This document shows positions 24,904-32,851 of a stretch of DNA of 33,068 nucleotides, piece by piece; the stretch's first letter is position 1; every line of letters begins with the position of its first letter. The position numbers and the translations under genes are program-made. Source of the stretch: JAQWUY01 sp049615605 (GTDB lineage: Bacteria; Pseudomonadota; Alphaproteobacteria; JAQWUY01). The stretch is taken from assembly GCA_049615605.1 (NCBI GenBank), contig JBMZFW010000007.1:1-33068 (forward strand), given 5' to 3'. Under the pieces are notes generated by a model, which saw only the letters and a program-made list of their open reading frames with translations, had not been told where the DNA came from and did not search any database.

Positions 24904-26016
24904 CTAATCGCTTGGCAATAACTGAATTAATCCGCTTCTGGTGTATGAAATAATTTCCGCAAGCTCCAATTCCAACAGAACGGTTTTAATAACATTTGCA
25001 GGGATATTTGTTTGACGAATTACATTGTCAATATCCATTGGTGTTGTGGTAATTACCTTAATTATTTCATTATGGGTTTTGTAAATTAAATCTGTATCAA
25101 GTGTTGGTACAAATTCATCTGGACTAAATACATTATTATTAATTGGGTTGTAATTAAGTTCGTTGCTAAATACAGATAATTGATTTAATACATCGTCTGG
25201 CACTTCAACCAATGTTGCGGTTCCGTCTTTTATAATCTTATTACAACCACGACCACGGGAATCCGTTGGATGTGATGGGATTGCAAATACATCACGCCCC
25301 ATATCATTTGCCATACCTGCGGTTATTAATGAACCTGACTTTATTTCCGCTTCAACAACCAAAGTACCAAGACTTAATCCTGCAATAATACGGTTGCGTT
25401 GGGCAAACAGCCTTGCGTTTGGTTTTGTACCCAGTGGCATTTCACTTATTACACAACCCACCGCACACAGCTTTTCATATAGTTCAGCATTTTCCTTTGG
25501 ATATGGAATATTTACACAACTACCAAGTACGGCAATCGTTCCCGTATCAAGCGCACCTTTGTGTGCTTCACCGTCAATACCGCGCGCCATACCAGATACG
25601 ATAACTAATCCAGATTTACCAAGTTCTTGTGAATATTTAAAAGCATATCTTTCCGCCATTGGGCTTGCATTCCTTGCCCCAACGATTGAAAAACATTTCT
25701 TATTTAATAATTCCACATTGCCTTTTGCATATATCACAGGTGGAAGTGAGCTTTGTGTTGTAAGCATTTCTGGAAAATCATTTTCACCAGCAACAATAAT
25801 TTGAATACCTGCTTTTTCCGTTTCTGCCATTTCATCTTCAATTAATGCAATGCTTGGCGGGGTGATTGCTTTGTTATAGCGACCATTTATTTCATTTAAA
25901 TTTTCAAGTGCATTTACAGCAGAACCAAACCTAGCCATTAATTTGTTATAATTTACAGGACCAATCTTATTTGTCTTATAAAGTCTTAATCTGGCTATCT
26001 TTTCTTGTAAGTTCAA
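24904..26016 (-). CDS. dprA: DNA-processing protein DprA
   Basis: DprA binds incoming single-stranded DNA during transformation and loads RecA onto it. The 370-residue protein has an N-terminal helical (SAM/HhH-like) part and the Rossmann-fold DNA-processing domain. That domain carries GARNASPMAERYA (about residues 113-125), SGMARGIDGEAHKGAL and the FAQRNRIIAGLS motif, then EAEIKSGSLITA. A winged-helix-like C-terminal domain (about residues 305-368) follows. The start is TTG, supported by an AGGA seven bases upstream that lies inside the last plsY codons; only two bases separate the genes. With comEC in the window, at least two transformation genes are retained. Confidence 0.95.
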   Translation of the reverse strand: MNLQEKIARLRLYKTNKIGPVNYNKLMARFGSAVNALENLNEINGRYNKAITPPSIALIEDEMAETEKAGIQIIVAGENDFPEMLTTQSSLPPVIYAKGNVELLNKKCFSIVGARNASPMAERYAFKYSQELGKSGLVIVSGMARGIDGEAHKGALDTGTIAVLGSCVNIPYPKENAELYEKLCAVGCVISEMPLGTKPNARLFAQRNRIIAGLSLGTLVVEAEIKSGSLITAGMANDMGRDVFAIPSHPTDSRGRGCNKIIKDGTATLVEVPDDVLNQLSVFSNELNYNPINNNVFSPDEFVPTLDTDLIYKTHNEIIKVITTTPMDIDNVIRQTNIPANVIKTVLLELELAEIISYTRSGLIQLLPSD

Positions 26017-26018
26017 TT

Positions 26019-26609
26019 TTATTTCCTGCTTAACTTTATTTTGTCTTCTGTGCCATTAATAATACGAACTATGTTTGCGCGGTGCTTTATAACCGTCATT
26101 GATGCAATAATACCAAATGGTAATAACAATGCATTAAAACCAAACATATATGCAAATAGTGGTGTTGAAACAACCGCCAAAATACCGGCCAGTGATGACA
26201 TTTTAAATAATAGGGCAGTTACAATCCAAACCCCAAGCATAGATCCCCCAATAGCAGGGCTTATAAATAATATAGTGCCAAGCGTGGTTGCCACACCTTT
26301 ACCGCCTTTGAATTTTAACCAAACAGGGAAGTTATGCCCAATAACCGCAAATAACCCCGCGTAAACAGCAATTACATTGTTATCAGTCATTAATGCGGTA
26401 ATACATACGGCAATTGCACCTTTACCTGAATCTAACAGCAATGTTGCAATGGCTAAGAACTTATTACCAGTTCGTAAAACATTTGTTGTGCCAATATTAC
26501 CCGAACCAATTTTACGGATATCGCCATATCCCGCCAAATAACATAAAACTAGACCAAATGGAATTGACCCTAATAAATAACCTAGTAATAAGTAAATGTT
26601 ATAATCCAT
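26019..26609 (-). CDS. plsY: Glycerol-3-phosphate acyltransferase PlsY
   Basis: PlsY is an inner-membrane enzyme that acylates glycerol 3-phosphate from acyl-phosphate, starting phospholipid synthesis. The 196-residue protein has about five membrane helices. It shows all three family motifs: GSIPFG near the N-terminus, GSGNIGTTNVLRTGN (about residues 36-50), and GHNFPVWLKFKGGKGVAT (about 90-107). It lies between pyrB (two-base gap) and dprA (two-base gap) and is certainly co-transcribed with both. In many Alphaproteobacteria pyrC lies between pyrB and plsY; it is missing here. Confidence 0.96.
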   Translation of the reverse strand: MDYNIYLLLGYLLGSIPFGLVLCYLAGYGDIRKIGSGNIGTTNVLRTGNKFLAIATLLLDSGKGAIAVCITALMTDNNVIAVYAGLFAVIGHNFPVWLKFKGGKGVATTLGTILFISPAIGGSMLGVWIVTALLFKMSSLAGILAVVSTPLFAYMFGFNALLLPFGIIASMTVIKHRANIVRIINGTEDKIKLSRK

Positions 26610-26611
26610 AA

Positions 26612-27547
26612 TTAAGCCTTTTGATGTTTACGGGTTAATAAATCAATACACGCCATACGAACCGCAACACCCATTTCAACTTGGTAATTAATAAGTGTGC
26701 GTTTATCGTCATCGGCAAGTTCGTTTGAAATTTCCACACCGCGGTTAATTGGACCTGGGTGCATTAACAATACATCTGGCTTTGCACCAGCCAAGCGATC
26801 GTGATTAAGACCGTACAATTTGTTAAATTCTTCTTTGTCTGTGATTTTTGTGTCTTGCATTCTTTCCAGTTGCAATCTTAACATCATAATCACATCACAG
26901 TCTTTGATGCCTTCGTCCATATCGTTATGAATTTCCACACCCCAGCTATCAATATCTGATGGTAATAATTCTTTTGGTGCAATAACCCTTACATTTGCAC
27001 CCATACGGCGAAGTAATGAAATATTTGACCTTGCTACCCTTGAATGGGCAATGTCGCCACATATGGCAACGGTAATGTCTTTTAACTTACCCAATTGTGA
27101 GCGGATTGTTAAAGCGTCAAGCAATGCTTGGGTTGGGTGCGAATTTGTACCGTCGCCCGCATTGATAACCGAACAATCAACCATATCGTCAATCATTTTG
27201 ATAATTCCATTTTCACTGTGGCGGATAACAATTACATCGGCAAGCATTGCTTCCAATGTTTTAATTGTTTCTTTTAATGTTTCGCCTTTTTGTACAGAAG
27301 AAATGGAAATACCCATATTAATAGTGTGCATACCCAATCGTTTGCCGGCTAGTTCAAAGCTGATTAAAGTACGGGTTGAATTTTCAAAGAATACATTGAT
27401 TAAGCATAAGCCTTGTAATTTATCGTGTGGTGCTTTTCTTGCACGGTTAAGGTCAGCATATTCTTGGGCTAAATCAAGAACAGTATTAATTTCATTAACG
27501 CTTAAATCATTTATATCAATTATACTTTTCTTATTAAATTCAGCCAT
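26612..27547 (-). CDS. pyrB: Aspartate carbamoyltransferase catalytic subunit
   Basis: PyrB joins carbamoyl phosphate and aspartate in pyrimidine synthesis. The 311-residue protein has the carbamoyl phosphate-binding FENSTRT (Ser57-Thr60), Lys87 in the 80s loop (SVQKGET), and HPTQALLDALTI (about residues 137-148). The aspartate-loop motif is LRLQLERM, and HPGPINRGVEIS lies near the C-terminus. Fold and length are standard for a catalytic chain. No pyrI regulatory gene and no pyrC or pyrC-like gene adjoins it. The ribosome site AAAGGT overlaps the ruvX stop region, suggesting coupling. Confidence 0.97.
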   Translation of the reverse strand: MAEFNKKSIIDINDLSVNEINTVLDLAQEYADLNRARKAPHDKLQGLCLINVFFENSTRTLISFELAGKRLGMHTINMGISISSVQKGETLKETIKTLEAMLADVIVIRHSENGIIKMIDDMVDCSVINAGDGTNSHPTQALLDALTIRSQLGKLKDITVAICGDIAHSRVARSNISLLRRMGANVRVIAPKELLPSDIDSWGVEIHNDMDEGIKDCDVIMMLRLQLERMQDTKITDKEEFNKLYGLNHDRLAGAKPDVLLMHPGPINRGVEISNELADDDKRTLINYQVEMGVAVRMACIDLLTRKHQKA

Positions 27548-27552
27548 AATGC

Positions 27553-28026
27553 TTACCTTTCTAAATTATCTAAATAATCCAATGCACCTTGTAAAATAAA
27601 TGATGATGCCATTTTATCAACCGCTTTTGCACGTTTATCACGGCTAAGGTCGGCTTCGTCAATAAGGACTCTTTCCACCGCGACCGTTGATAACCGTTCG
27701 TCAAAGAATGCCATTGCAATATCAAGCCCTTCATAACCAAGGTTAAGTGCAAATTGCTTTGTTGATTGACATCTTTTTGATTTTGTACCGTCCATATTAA
27801 GTGGATAACCAAAAATAATTCCACCTATATTATAAGTGTGAACGATTTCTTTGATTTGTACAATATCAGTTGTAAATTTTTTTCTGTTGATTGTGGTAAT
27901 GGGACTTGCCACCCTAAGTGCAGGGTCGGAAACAGATAAACCAATGGTTTTTTCGCCCAAGTCAATTCCCAATAACTTTTGTGCAGGCTGTAAATATTTA
28001 GTAATGTTATCTATTTCTATAATCAT
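27553..28026 (-). CDS. ruvX: RuvX/YqgF-family RNase H-fold nuclease
   Basis: RuvX (YqgF) proteins process the 5' end of pre-16S rRNA and are also described as Holliday-junction resolvases. The 157-residue RNase H-like protein has LLGIDLGEKTIGLSVSD (residues about 18-34, first catalytic Asp). It also shows the conserved IIFGYPLNMDGT (about 70-81), FFDERLSTVAVERVL, and DKMASSFILQG near the C-terminus with the last Asp. It is the first gene of a tight minus-strand series with pyrB, plsY and dprA. It is divergent from gatC, sharing a 130-bp spacer. Confidence 0.93.
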   Translation of the reverse strand: MIIEIDNITKYLQPAQKLLGIDLGEKTIGLSVSDPALRVASPITTINRKKFTTDIVQIKEIVHTYNIGGIIFGYPLNMDGTKSKRCQSTKQFALNLGYEGLDIAMAFFDERLSTVAVERVLIDEADLSRDKRAKAVDKMASSFILQGALDYLDNLER

Positions 28027-28082
28027 ATTAACTATGTATTAAATTAAAAACATTGTTTTTACAAGTTTTTTTTATTCTAATA

Positions 28083-28111
28083 TTGATTATATTCAAAGAA
28101 AATGATAGTTT
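28083..28111 (+). promoter_or_regulatory. Candidate promoter of gatCAB
   Basis: TTGATT (28083-28088) and TAGTTT (28106-28111) are 17 bp apart, with TGA immediately before the -10 (extended -10 type). The predicted start lies about 40 bp before the gatC ATG. Confidence 0.4.
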
Positions 28112-28156
28112 CTAGCCATCAAAAATATATTAAATTTAACTAACAAAGGTAAAAAT

Positions 28157-28444
28157 ATGTCTTTTAGTACTGATGATGTAAAGAAAGTGGCAAGATTATC
28201 ACGCATTCGTGTTGCCGATGAACAGATTGGCGAATATACGAATGATATTCAAAAAATCCTTGGATTTATGGAACAATTAAACGAATTAAACACGGATAAT
28301 GTTGAACCAATGGCAAACCCATTTGATGGTGAAATTGAACTTCGTGAAGATGTTGCAAAAGATGGCGGTTATCCAGAAACAATAGTTAACAACGCAACGG
28401 ACGACACAATGAACTTCTTTACTGTGCCAAAGGTGGTTGAATAA
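28157..28444 (+). CDS. gatC: Aspartyl/glutamyl-tRNA amidotransferase subunit C
   Basis: GatC wraps around the GatA-GatB interface and stabilises the amidotransferase that converts Glu-tRNA(Gln), and often Asp-tRNA(Asn), to the amide form. The 95-residue protein has the family pattern: VKKVARLSRIRVADEQ at the N-terminus, then ILGFMEQLNELNTDNVEPMANP, then LREDVA. It has an AAAGG ribosome site, and its stop overlaps the gatA start by one base (TAATG), so the subunits are probably made together. Length is normal. Confidence 0.95.
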   Translation: MSFSTDDVKKVARLSRIRVADEQIGEYTNDIQKILGFMEQLNELNTDNVEPMANPFDGEIELREDVAKDGGYPETIVNNATDDTMNFFTVPKVVE

Positions 28445-29895
28445 TGACTGATTTAACAAAACTTACAATTGCCCAAGCAACAGACGGGTTAAAGAACAAA
28501 GAATTCACAGCGGTTGAATTAACACAAAGCTATATTGACCAAATGGAAAAAACACGCGGTCTTGGTGCATATATTACGGAAACACCTGAACTTGCACTTG
28601 ATGGTGCGAAAAAGGCGGACGAAAATATTGCATCGGGTAATATGCGTCCAATGGAAGGTATGCCAATCGCACACAAAGATTTACTTTGTACAAAAGGCGT
28701 TAAAACAACGGCTGGTTCAAAGATGCTTGATAATTTTGTGCCTGATTATGAATCAACGGTTTCACAAAAGCTTGCAGACAGCGGGGCTATTTCACTTGGC
28801 AAGGTAAACCTTGACCAATTCGGAATGGGTTCAACAACACAAAATTCATTTTATGATACAACAAAGAACCCTTGGGGTGATGACTTAGTACCGGGTGGTT
28901 CATCTGGTGGTTCGGCGGCTGCGGTGTCGGCAAGGTCGGCAATTGCAACAACGGGTACAGATACGGGTGGGTCAATTCGTCAACCGTCTGCATTCTGTGG
29001 TGTTGCAGGTATTCGCCCAACATATGGTCGTGTGTCAAGATGGGGCGTTATTGCTTATGCATCAAGCCTTGACCAAGTTGGTCCAATTGGTAAAGATGTT
29101 CGTGATTGTGCGATTATGCTTAACAATATGTCGGGACACGATGCAAAAGATGCAACTTCTGCAAAAGTGGAAGTGCCAAACTTTGAAAATGCTTTAACTG
29201 GTGATGTTAAGGGGATGAAAATCGGTATTCCAAAGGAATATTCACTGGATAATATGCCCGCTGAAATTGCAAAAGTATGGGAAGACGGTAAAAAGATGTT
29301 AACAGAAGCAGGGGCTGAAATTGTTGATGTTTCATTACCACATACAAAATACGCATTACCGGCATATTACATTATTGCCTGTGCAGAAGCATCATCAAAC
29401 TTATCACGCTATGACGGTGTTCGTTATGGTCTGCGTGTTGATGGCAAAGACTTGGACGAAATGTACGAACTTACAAGGTCGGAAGGCTTTGGCGAAGAAG
29501 TTAAGCGTCGTATCTTAATGGGTACTTATGTATTATCGGCTGGTTTCTATGATGCGTATTATATCAAAGCACAAAAGGTTCGCCGTCTTGTTGCCAATGA
29601 TTTTAAAGAAGCATTAAACACGGTTGATGCGTTATTAACACCAATCACACCAAGCCCAGCATTTAAATTCGGTGAAAACCAAGATGACCCAGTACAAATG
29701 TACTTAAACGATGTGTTTTCTGTAACGCTTAATATGGCGGGCTTACCGGGTATGAGCGTTCCAGTTGGATTAAGCGAAAGCGGTTTACCACTTGGCTTGC
29801 AAGTAATCGGTAAAGCGTTTGACGAAGAAACAGTATTAAAAATAAGCTATGCCTTGGAAACCCAAGCTGGCTTTAACCACACACCAAATGTATAA
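28444..29895 (+). CDS. gatA: Aspartyl/glutamyl-tRNA amidotransferase subunit A
   Basis: GatA is the amidase subunit that releases ammonia from glutamine for transamidation. The 483-residue protein has the amidase-signature Ser-Ser-Lys triad intact: Lys78 in PIAHKD, Ser153 in GGSSGGS and Ser177 in TDTGGSIRQPS. The flanking LGKVNLDQFGMGS and the C-terminal GLPLGLQVIG segment are typical. It is coupled to gatC by a one-base overlap and followed after 11 bp by gatB. The family can be confused with other amidases, but the gatC-gatA-gatB order settles it. Confidence 0.97.
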   Translation: MTDLTKLTIAQATDGLKNKEFTAVELTQSYIDQMEKTRGLGAYITETPELALDGAKKADENIASGNMRPMEGMPIAHKDLLCTKGVKTTAGSKMLDNFVPDYESTVSQKLADSGAISLGKVNLDQFGMGSTTQNSFYDTTKNPWGDDLVPGGSSGGSAAAVSARSAIATTGTDTGGSIRQPSAFCGVAGIRPTYGRVSRWGVIAYASSLDQVGPIGKDVRDCAIMLNNMSGHDAKDATSAKVEVPNFENALTGDVKGMKIGIPKEYSLDNMPAEIAKVWEDGKKMLTEAGAEIVDVSLPHTKYALPAYYIIACAEASSNLSRYDGVRYGLRVDGKDLDEMYELTRSEGFGEEVKRRILMGTYVLSAGFYDAYYIKAQKVRRLVANDFKEALNTVDALLTPITPSPAFKFGENQDDPVQMYLNDVFSVTLNMAGLPGMSVPVGLSESGLPLGLQVIGKAFDEETVLKISYALETQAGFNHTPNV

Positions 29896-29906
29896 GGATT
29901 AAAAAG

Positions 29907-31361
29907 ATGTCAGCAATAATAAAAGGTTCTACTGGTGATTGGGAAATCGTAATTGGTTTGGAAGTACACGCCCAAATCATTTCAAATTCTAAATTAATGT
30001 CGTCAAGCCCTGCGAACTTTGGTGAAGATGCCAATGTTAATGTAAGCTTCGTTGATGCAGCGTTTCCAGGAATGCTTCCTGTTGTAAACAAAGAATGTAT
30101 CCGCCAAGCGGTGCGAACGGGTCTTGCACTTGGTTCTGAAATTAATAAAAAGTCGGTATTTGCCCGTAAAAATTATTTTTATGCGGATTTACCACAAGGT
30201 TATCAAATATCACAAGCGGATAAACCAACCGTTGGCGAAGGTATTGTGACAATTGACCTTGAAGACGGTACAAGTAAAGAAATTGGTGTGGAACGATTAC
30301 ACGTTGAACAAGATGCGGGTAAATCAATTCACGACCAACACCCAGAAAAATCATACATTGATTTAAACCGTTCTGGTGTTGGCTTAATGGAAATTGTATC
30401 AAAGCCTGATATTCGTTCTGCGGACGAAGCGGCGGCTTATTTCACAAAAATTCAAACAATCGTACAATACATTGGTTCGTGTGATGGTATTATGGCACGC
30501 GGTTCAATGCGTGCGGATGTGAATGTATCGGTTCGTCGTGTTGGCGAAACTGAATTCGGCACAAGAACGGAATGTAAAAACATAAACTCTGTAAGGTTTA
30601 TTAAACAAGCAATTATGGTTGAAGCAACGCGTCAAGTTGAATTACTTGAAAACGGTGGCGTTGTTGACCAAGAAACAAGATTGTTTGACCCAGACAAAGG
30701 CGAAACAAGAACAATGCGTTCAAAAGAAGACGCCCACGATTACAGATACTTTACTGATCCTGATTTATTACCTGTGGTAATTGACGATGCGTTTATTGAC
30801 GATTGTAAAAAATCATTACCTGAATTACCAGATGCGAAAAAGGAAAGATTCATTTCTGAATTTGGTTTATCAAGCTATGATGCGTCTGTATTGGTTGCGG
30901 ATAAGGAAAGCGCACTTTACTTTGAAAAAGTTGCAGATGGCGTTAAGAATAAAAAGCTTGCGGCAAACTGGGTAATATCTGAATTATTCGGTGCTTTGAA
31001 AAAAGAAGAAAAAGAAATCACAGAATGTCCAATAATGGCTGAAAATCTTGCGGAAATGATTGGTCTTATTGAAGACGATACAATCTCTGGTAAAATTGCC
31101 AAGGAAGTCTTTGCCGATATGTTTGCAACTGGTAAAAAAGCAGGCGACATTGTGGAAGAAAAGGGCTTAAAGCAAATAACGGATACGGGTGCGATTGAAG
31201 CGGTAATTGACGAAGTTATTGCGGGCAACCCAGACCAAGTGGCAAAAGCCAAAGAAAACCCAAAACTTATGGGCTGGTTCGTTGGACAAGTAATGCAAAA
31301 AACTGGGGGCAAAGCCAACCCAGGTGCAGTGAATAAAATTCTAGCGGAAAAGTTGAAGTAA
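29907..31361 (+). CDS. gatB: Aspartyl/glutamyl-tRNA amidotransferase subunit B
   Basis: GatB binds misacylated tRNA and carries the kinase and transamidation site. The 484-residue protein has the cradle domain opening with EIVIGLEVHAQI. It shows the family patterns FYADLPQGYQISQ, RLHVEQDAGKS, LNRSGVGLMEIVS, MRADVNVSVR and EDAHDYRYFTDPDL. A helical and YqeY-like tail (about residues 330-484) ends GAVNKILAEKL. It completes the gatCAB operon, and a strong terminator begins about 25 bp after the stop. A tRNA-Glu gene lies 184 bp further on, on the other strand. Confidence 0.97.
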   Translation: MSAIIKGSTGDWEIVIGLEVHAQIISNSKLMSSSPANFGEDANVNVSFVDAAFPGMLPVVNKECIRQAVRTGLALGSEINKKSVFARKNYFYADLPQGYQISQADKPTVGEGIVTIDLEDGTSKEIGVERLHVEQDAGKSIHDQHPEKSYIDLNRSGVGLMEIVSKPDIRSADEAAAYFTKIQTIVQYIGSCDGIMARGSMRADVNVSVRRVGETEFGTRTECKNINSVRFIKQAIMVEATRQVELLENGGVVDQETRLFDPDKGETRTMRSKEDAHDYRYFTDPDLLPVVIDDAFIDDCKKSLPELPDAKKERFISEFGLSSYDASVLVADKESALYFEKVADGVKNKKLAANWVISELFGALKKEEKEITECPIMAENLAEMIGLIEDDTISGKIAKEVFADMFATGKKAGDIVEEKGLKQITDTGAIEAVIDEVIAGNPDQVAKAKENPKLMGWFVGQVMQKTGGKANPGAVNKILAEKLK

Positions 31362-31385
31362 TGACTTCTTAATCTTAAAGAAAAT

Positions 31386-31415
31386 AAAAAGCCACTTTAA
31401 ATAGTGGCTTTTTTT
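31386..31415 (+). terminator. Terminator after gatB
   Basis: A GCCACT/AGTGGC stem (31391-31396, 31403-31408), extended by flanking A-T pairs, has a 6-nt loop and is followed by seven T. It closes the gatCAB operon. Confidence 0.9.
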
Positions 31416-31420
31416 ATTTG

Positions 31421-31500
31421 TACGGGATTGGGCTTCGCTACGCTTGCCCGCCCTTCGCTTTGCTACGGGTCGAACCCAAGGGTTCAAATGCCATATGGCA
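31421..31500. repeat. GC-rich intergenic patch of direct and inverted repeats
   Basis: This 80-bp stretch is clearly richer in GC than its surroundings. It contains two related copies of a TTCGCT(T)TGCTACG-like unit and GGGC/GCCC arms. It also has the inverted repeat GAACCCAAGGGTTC (31472-31485) and the perfect palindrome TGCCATATGGCA (31489-31500). It begins TACGGGATT and later has CGAACCC; these two blocks occur fused as TACGGGATTCGAACCC in the complement of the nearby tRNA-Glu. It may be a tRNA-associated dispersed repeat. No coding function is credible. Confidence 0.5.
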
Positions 31501-31510
31501 AAACCGCATA

Positions 31511-31539
31511 AAAAAACCACCCGTAAAGGGTGGTTTTTT
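31511..31539. terminator. Terminator of tRNA-Glu (bidirectional shape)
   Basis: A CCACCC/GGGTGG stem (31517-31522, 31528-31533) with a 5-nt loop is flanked by A6 on the left and T6 on the right. On the minus strand it lies directly after the tRNA 3' end. Confidence 0.85.
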
Positions 31540-31545
31540 CTTATG

Positions 31546-31621
31546 TGGCATCCCGTACGGGATTCGAACCCGTGTTGCCGCCGTGAAAGGGCGGTGTCCT
31601 AGGCCTCTAGACGAACGGGAC
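31546..31621 (-). tRNA. tRNA-Glu (anticodon UUC)
   Basis: The 76-nt minus-strand gene folds as a standard cloverleaf. The acceptor strands are GTCCCGT and ACGGGAT. The anticodon arm is CCGCC-CTTTCAC-GGCGG with anticodon TTC, the T-arm is CGGGTTCGAATCCCG, and the discriminator is G73. The CCA end is encoded. The first acceptor pair is G1-U72, a wobble where G-C is usual in bacterial tRNA-Glu. It has its own promoter and terminator. It lies near gatCAB, whose product acts on Glu charged to tRNA-Gln. Confidence 0.96.
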
Positions 31622-31648
31622 ACGATGTCATAGCCTAAGCTCAAAGTG

Positions 31649-31677
31649 TTTATAGTACTTAATGCCTGTATAGTCAA
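31649..31677 (-). promoter_or_regulatory. Promoter of tRNA-Glu
   Basis: On the minus strand TTGACT (31672-31677) and TATAAA (31649-31654) are exactly 17 bp apart, each one mismatch from consensus. The start would be near 31642, about 20 nt before the mature tRNA. Confidence 0.75.
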
Positions 31678-31711
31678 CAGTTTTTTTGCCACTTTTTAAA
31701 TTATTTTTTTA

Positions 31712-32776
31712 TTATGGGGCAGGGTAAGTATATTGTTTGTGAATTTCTTCTATTTCCGCCAGTAATTCCGAAGATAACTTAACATTCACGCTGTCAATAT
31801 ATGTTTGTAAATGTTGTGGTTTTGTTGAACCTGTAATGGTTGTTAAATTGAAATCCTTTTCATTAACAAATGCAATCGCCATAATTGCAGGGTCAATTCC
31901 ATGTTTATTTGCCAATTCCGTATATGCTTTTGTTGCCTTTATGGCTTGTGGTTTAACATATCTGCCATAATAATCTGGGCGAAGGTCAAGACGACTGTCT
32001 TTTGCAATGCTGTTGATATGTTTACCCGACAACACCCCACCGCCAAGAACTGAATATGACATAAGCCCAATATCTTCACGCATTGAAACTTCCGCACAAC
32101 CAACTTCATAAGAACGGTTTAATAATGAATATGGGTTTTGACATACGACAGGTTTTGGTAAATTGTTGTTTTCTGCCAACTGAATGTATTTCATTAATCC
32201 CCAAGCGGTTTCATTTGAAACCCCATAATGTCTTATTTTACCGTCTTTGATTAATTTATCCATTGTGGTAATGGTATCAAGTATTTGTTTTTCCACATCA
32301 AAGTTTTCTTTTTTATGGTCATAACCAAGCACGCCAAAGCAATTGGCATTCCTTAATGGCCAATGGATAAGCAATACATCAATGTAATCCGTATTAAGGC
32401 GTTTTAATATTCCATCAACTGAACTTGTAATTGTTGTTGGGCTTAATGGGTCTTTGTTCGGTCTTGCAACTTTGCTAAGTTCGTCTTCGTGATTATGTGG
32501 TCCCATTACCTTACTTACAATAACAAGGTCATTGCGATTTACATTTGAAGTGTTAAGCCATTTACCAATAAATTGTTCCGTGTGATATGCGTTGTGTTCT
32601 TCATCAGCAGGGGACGGATACAATTCCGCCGTATCAATAAAATTAATTCCATTATCAATTGCCATATCAATCATTTCAGCCGATTGTTCATAACTGTTTT
32701 GTGCACCAAATGTCATTGTCCCAAGGGAAAGCAGGCTAGTTTTTATATCCGTTTGATTAATTTTATTATATATCAT
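31712..32776 (-). CDS. Tas-like NADP(H)-dependent aldo-keto reductase
   Basis: Aldo-keto reductases reduce carbonyls with NADPH in a TIM barrel. The 354-residue protein has the catalytic tetrad Asp48 and Tyr53 (FIDTAELYP), Lys89 (IVSKV) and His138 (LLIHWP). It matches the E. coli Tas subgroup throughout: LGTMTFG near the start, NCFGVLGY after the catalytic His, GVSNETAWGLM, QNPYSLLNRSYEVG, and the terminal YTYPAP. The physiological substrate of Tas proteins is not established. It is a single gene, divergent from the small exported protein at 32852, and is the only non-core metabolic gene in the window. Confidence 0.93.
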   Translation of the reverse strand: MIYNKINQTDIKTSLLSLGTMTFGAQNSYEQSAEMIDMAIDNGINFIDTAELYPSPADEEHNAYHTEQFIGKWLNTSNVNRNDLVIVSKVMGPHNHEDELSKVARPNKDPLSPTTITSSVDGILKRLNTDYIDVLLIHWPLRNANCFGVLGYDHKKENFDVEKQILDTITTMDKLIKDGKIRHYGVSNETAWGLMKYIQLAENNNLPKPVVCQNPYSLLNRSYEVGCAEVSMREDIGLMSYSVLGGGVLSGKHINSIAKDSRLDLRPDYYGRYVKPQAIKATKAYTELANKHGIDPAIMAIAFVNEKDFNLTTITGSTKPQHLQTYIDSVNVKLSSELLAEIEEIHKQYTYPAP

Positions 32777-32789
32777 GACTTTTATTCAC

Positions 32790-32818
32790 TTTACTTTGTT
32801 TAATTTTGTATTTATTAT
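32790..32818 (+). promoter_or_regulatory. Candidate promoter of the small exported protein gene
   Basis: TTTACT (32790-32795) and TATTAT (32813-32818) are exactly 17 bp apart, about 33 bp ahead of the ATG, in the 75-bp spacer shared with the divergent reductase gene. Confidence 0.4.
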
Positions 32819-32851
32819 ATATCCATAAATATTATTTAAAAAGGAAAAAAA

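Noticed and set aside
28787..29197. Overlapping frames of up to about 100 residues on both strands inside gatA
   Set aside because: Their composition mirrors the gatA codons in shifted frames, while gatA has all its catalytic motifs.
31418..31692. Open frames on both strands across the tRNA-Glu region (71 and 84 residues)
   Set aside because: They are translations of the tRNA gene, its terminator and the repeat patch. The PYGIRTRV..RCPRPLDERD-like peptide is a well-known artefact of antisense tRNA-Glu.
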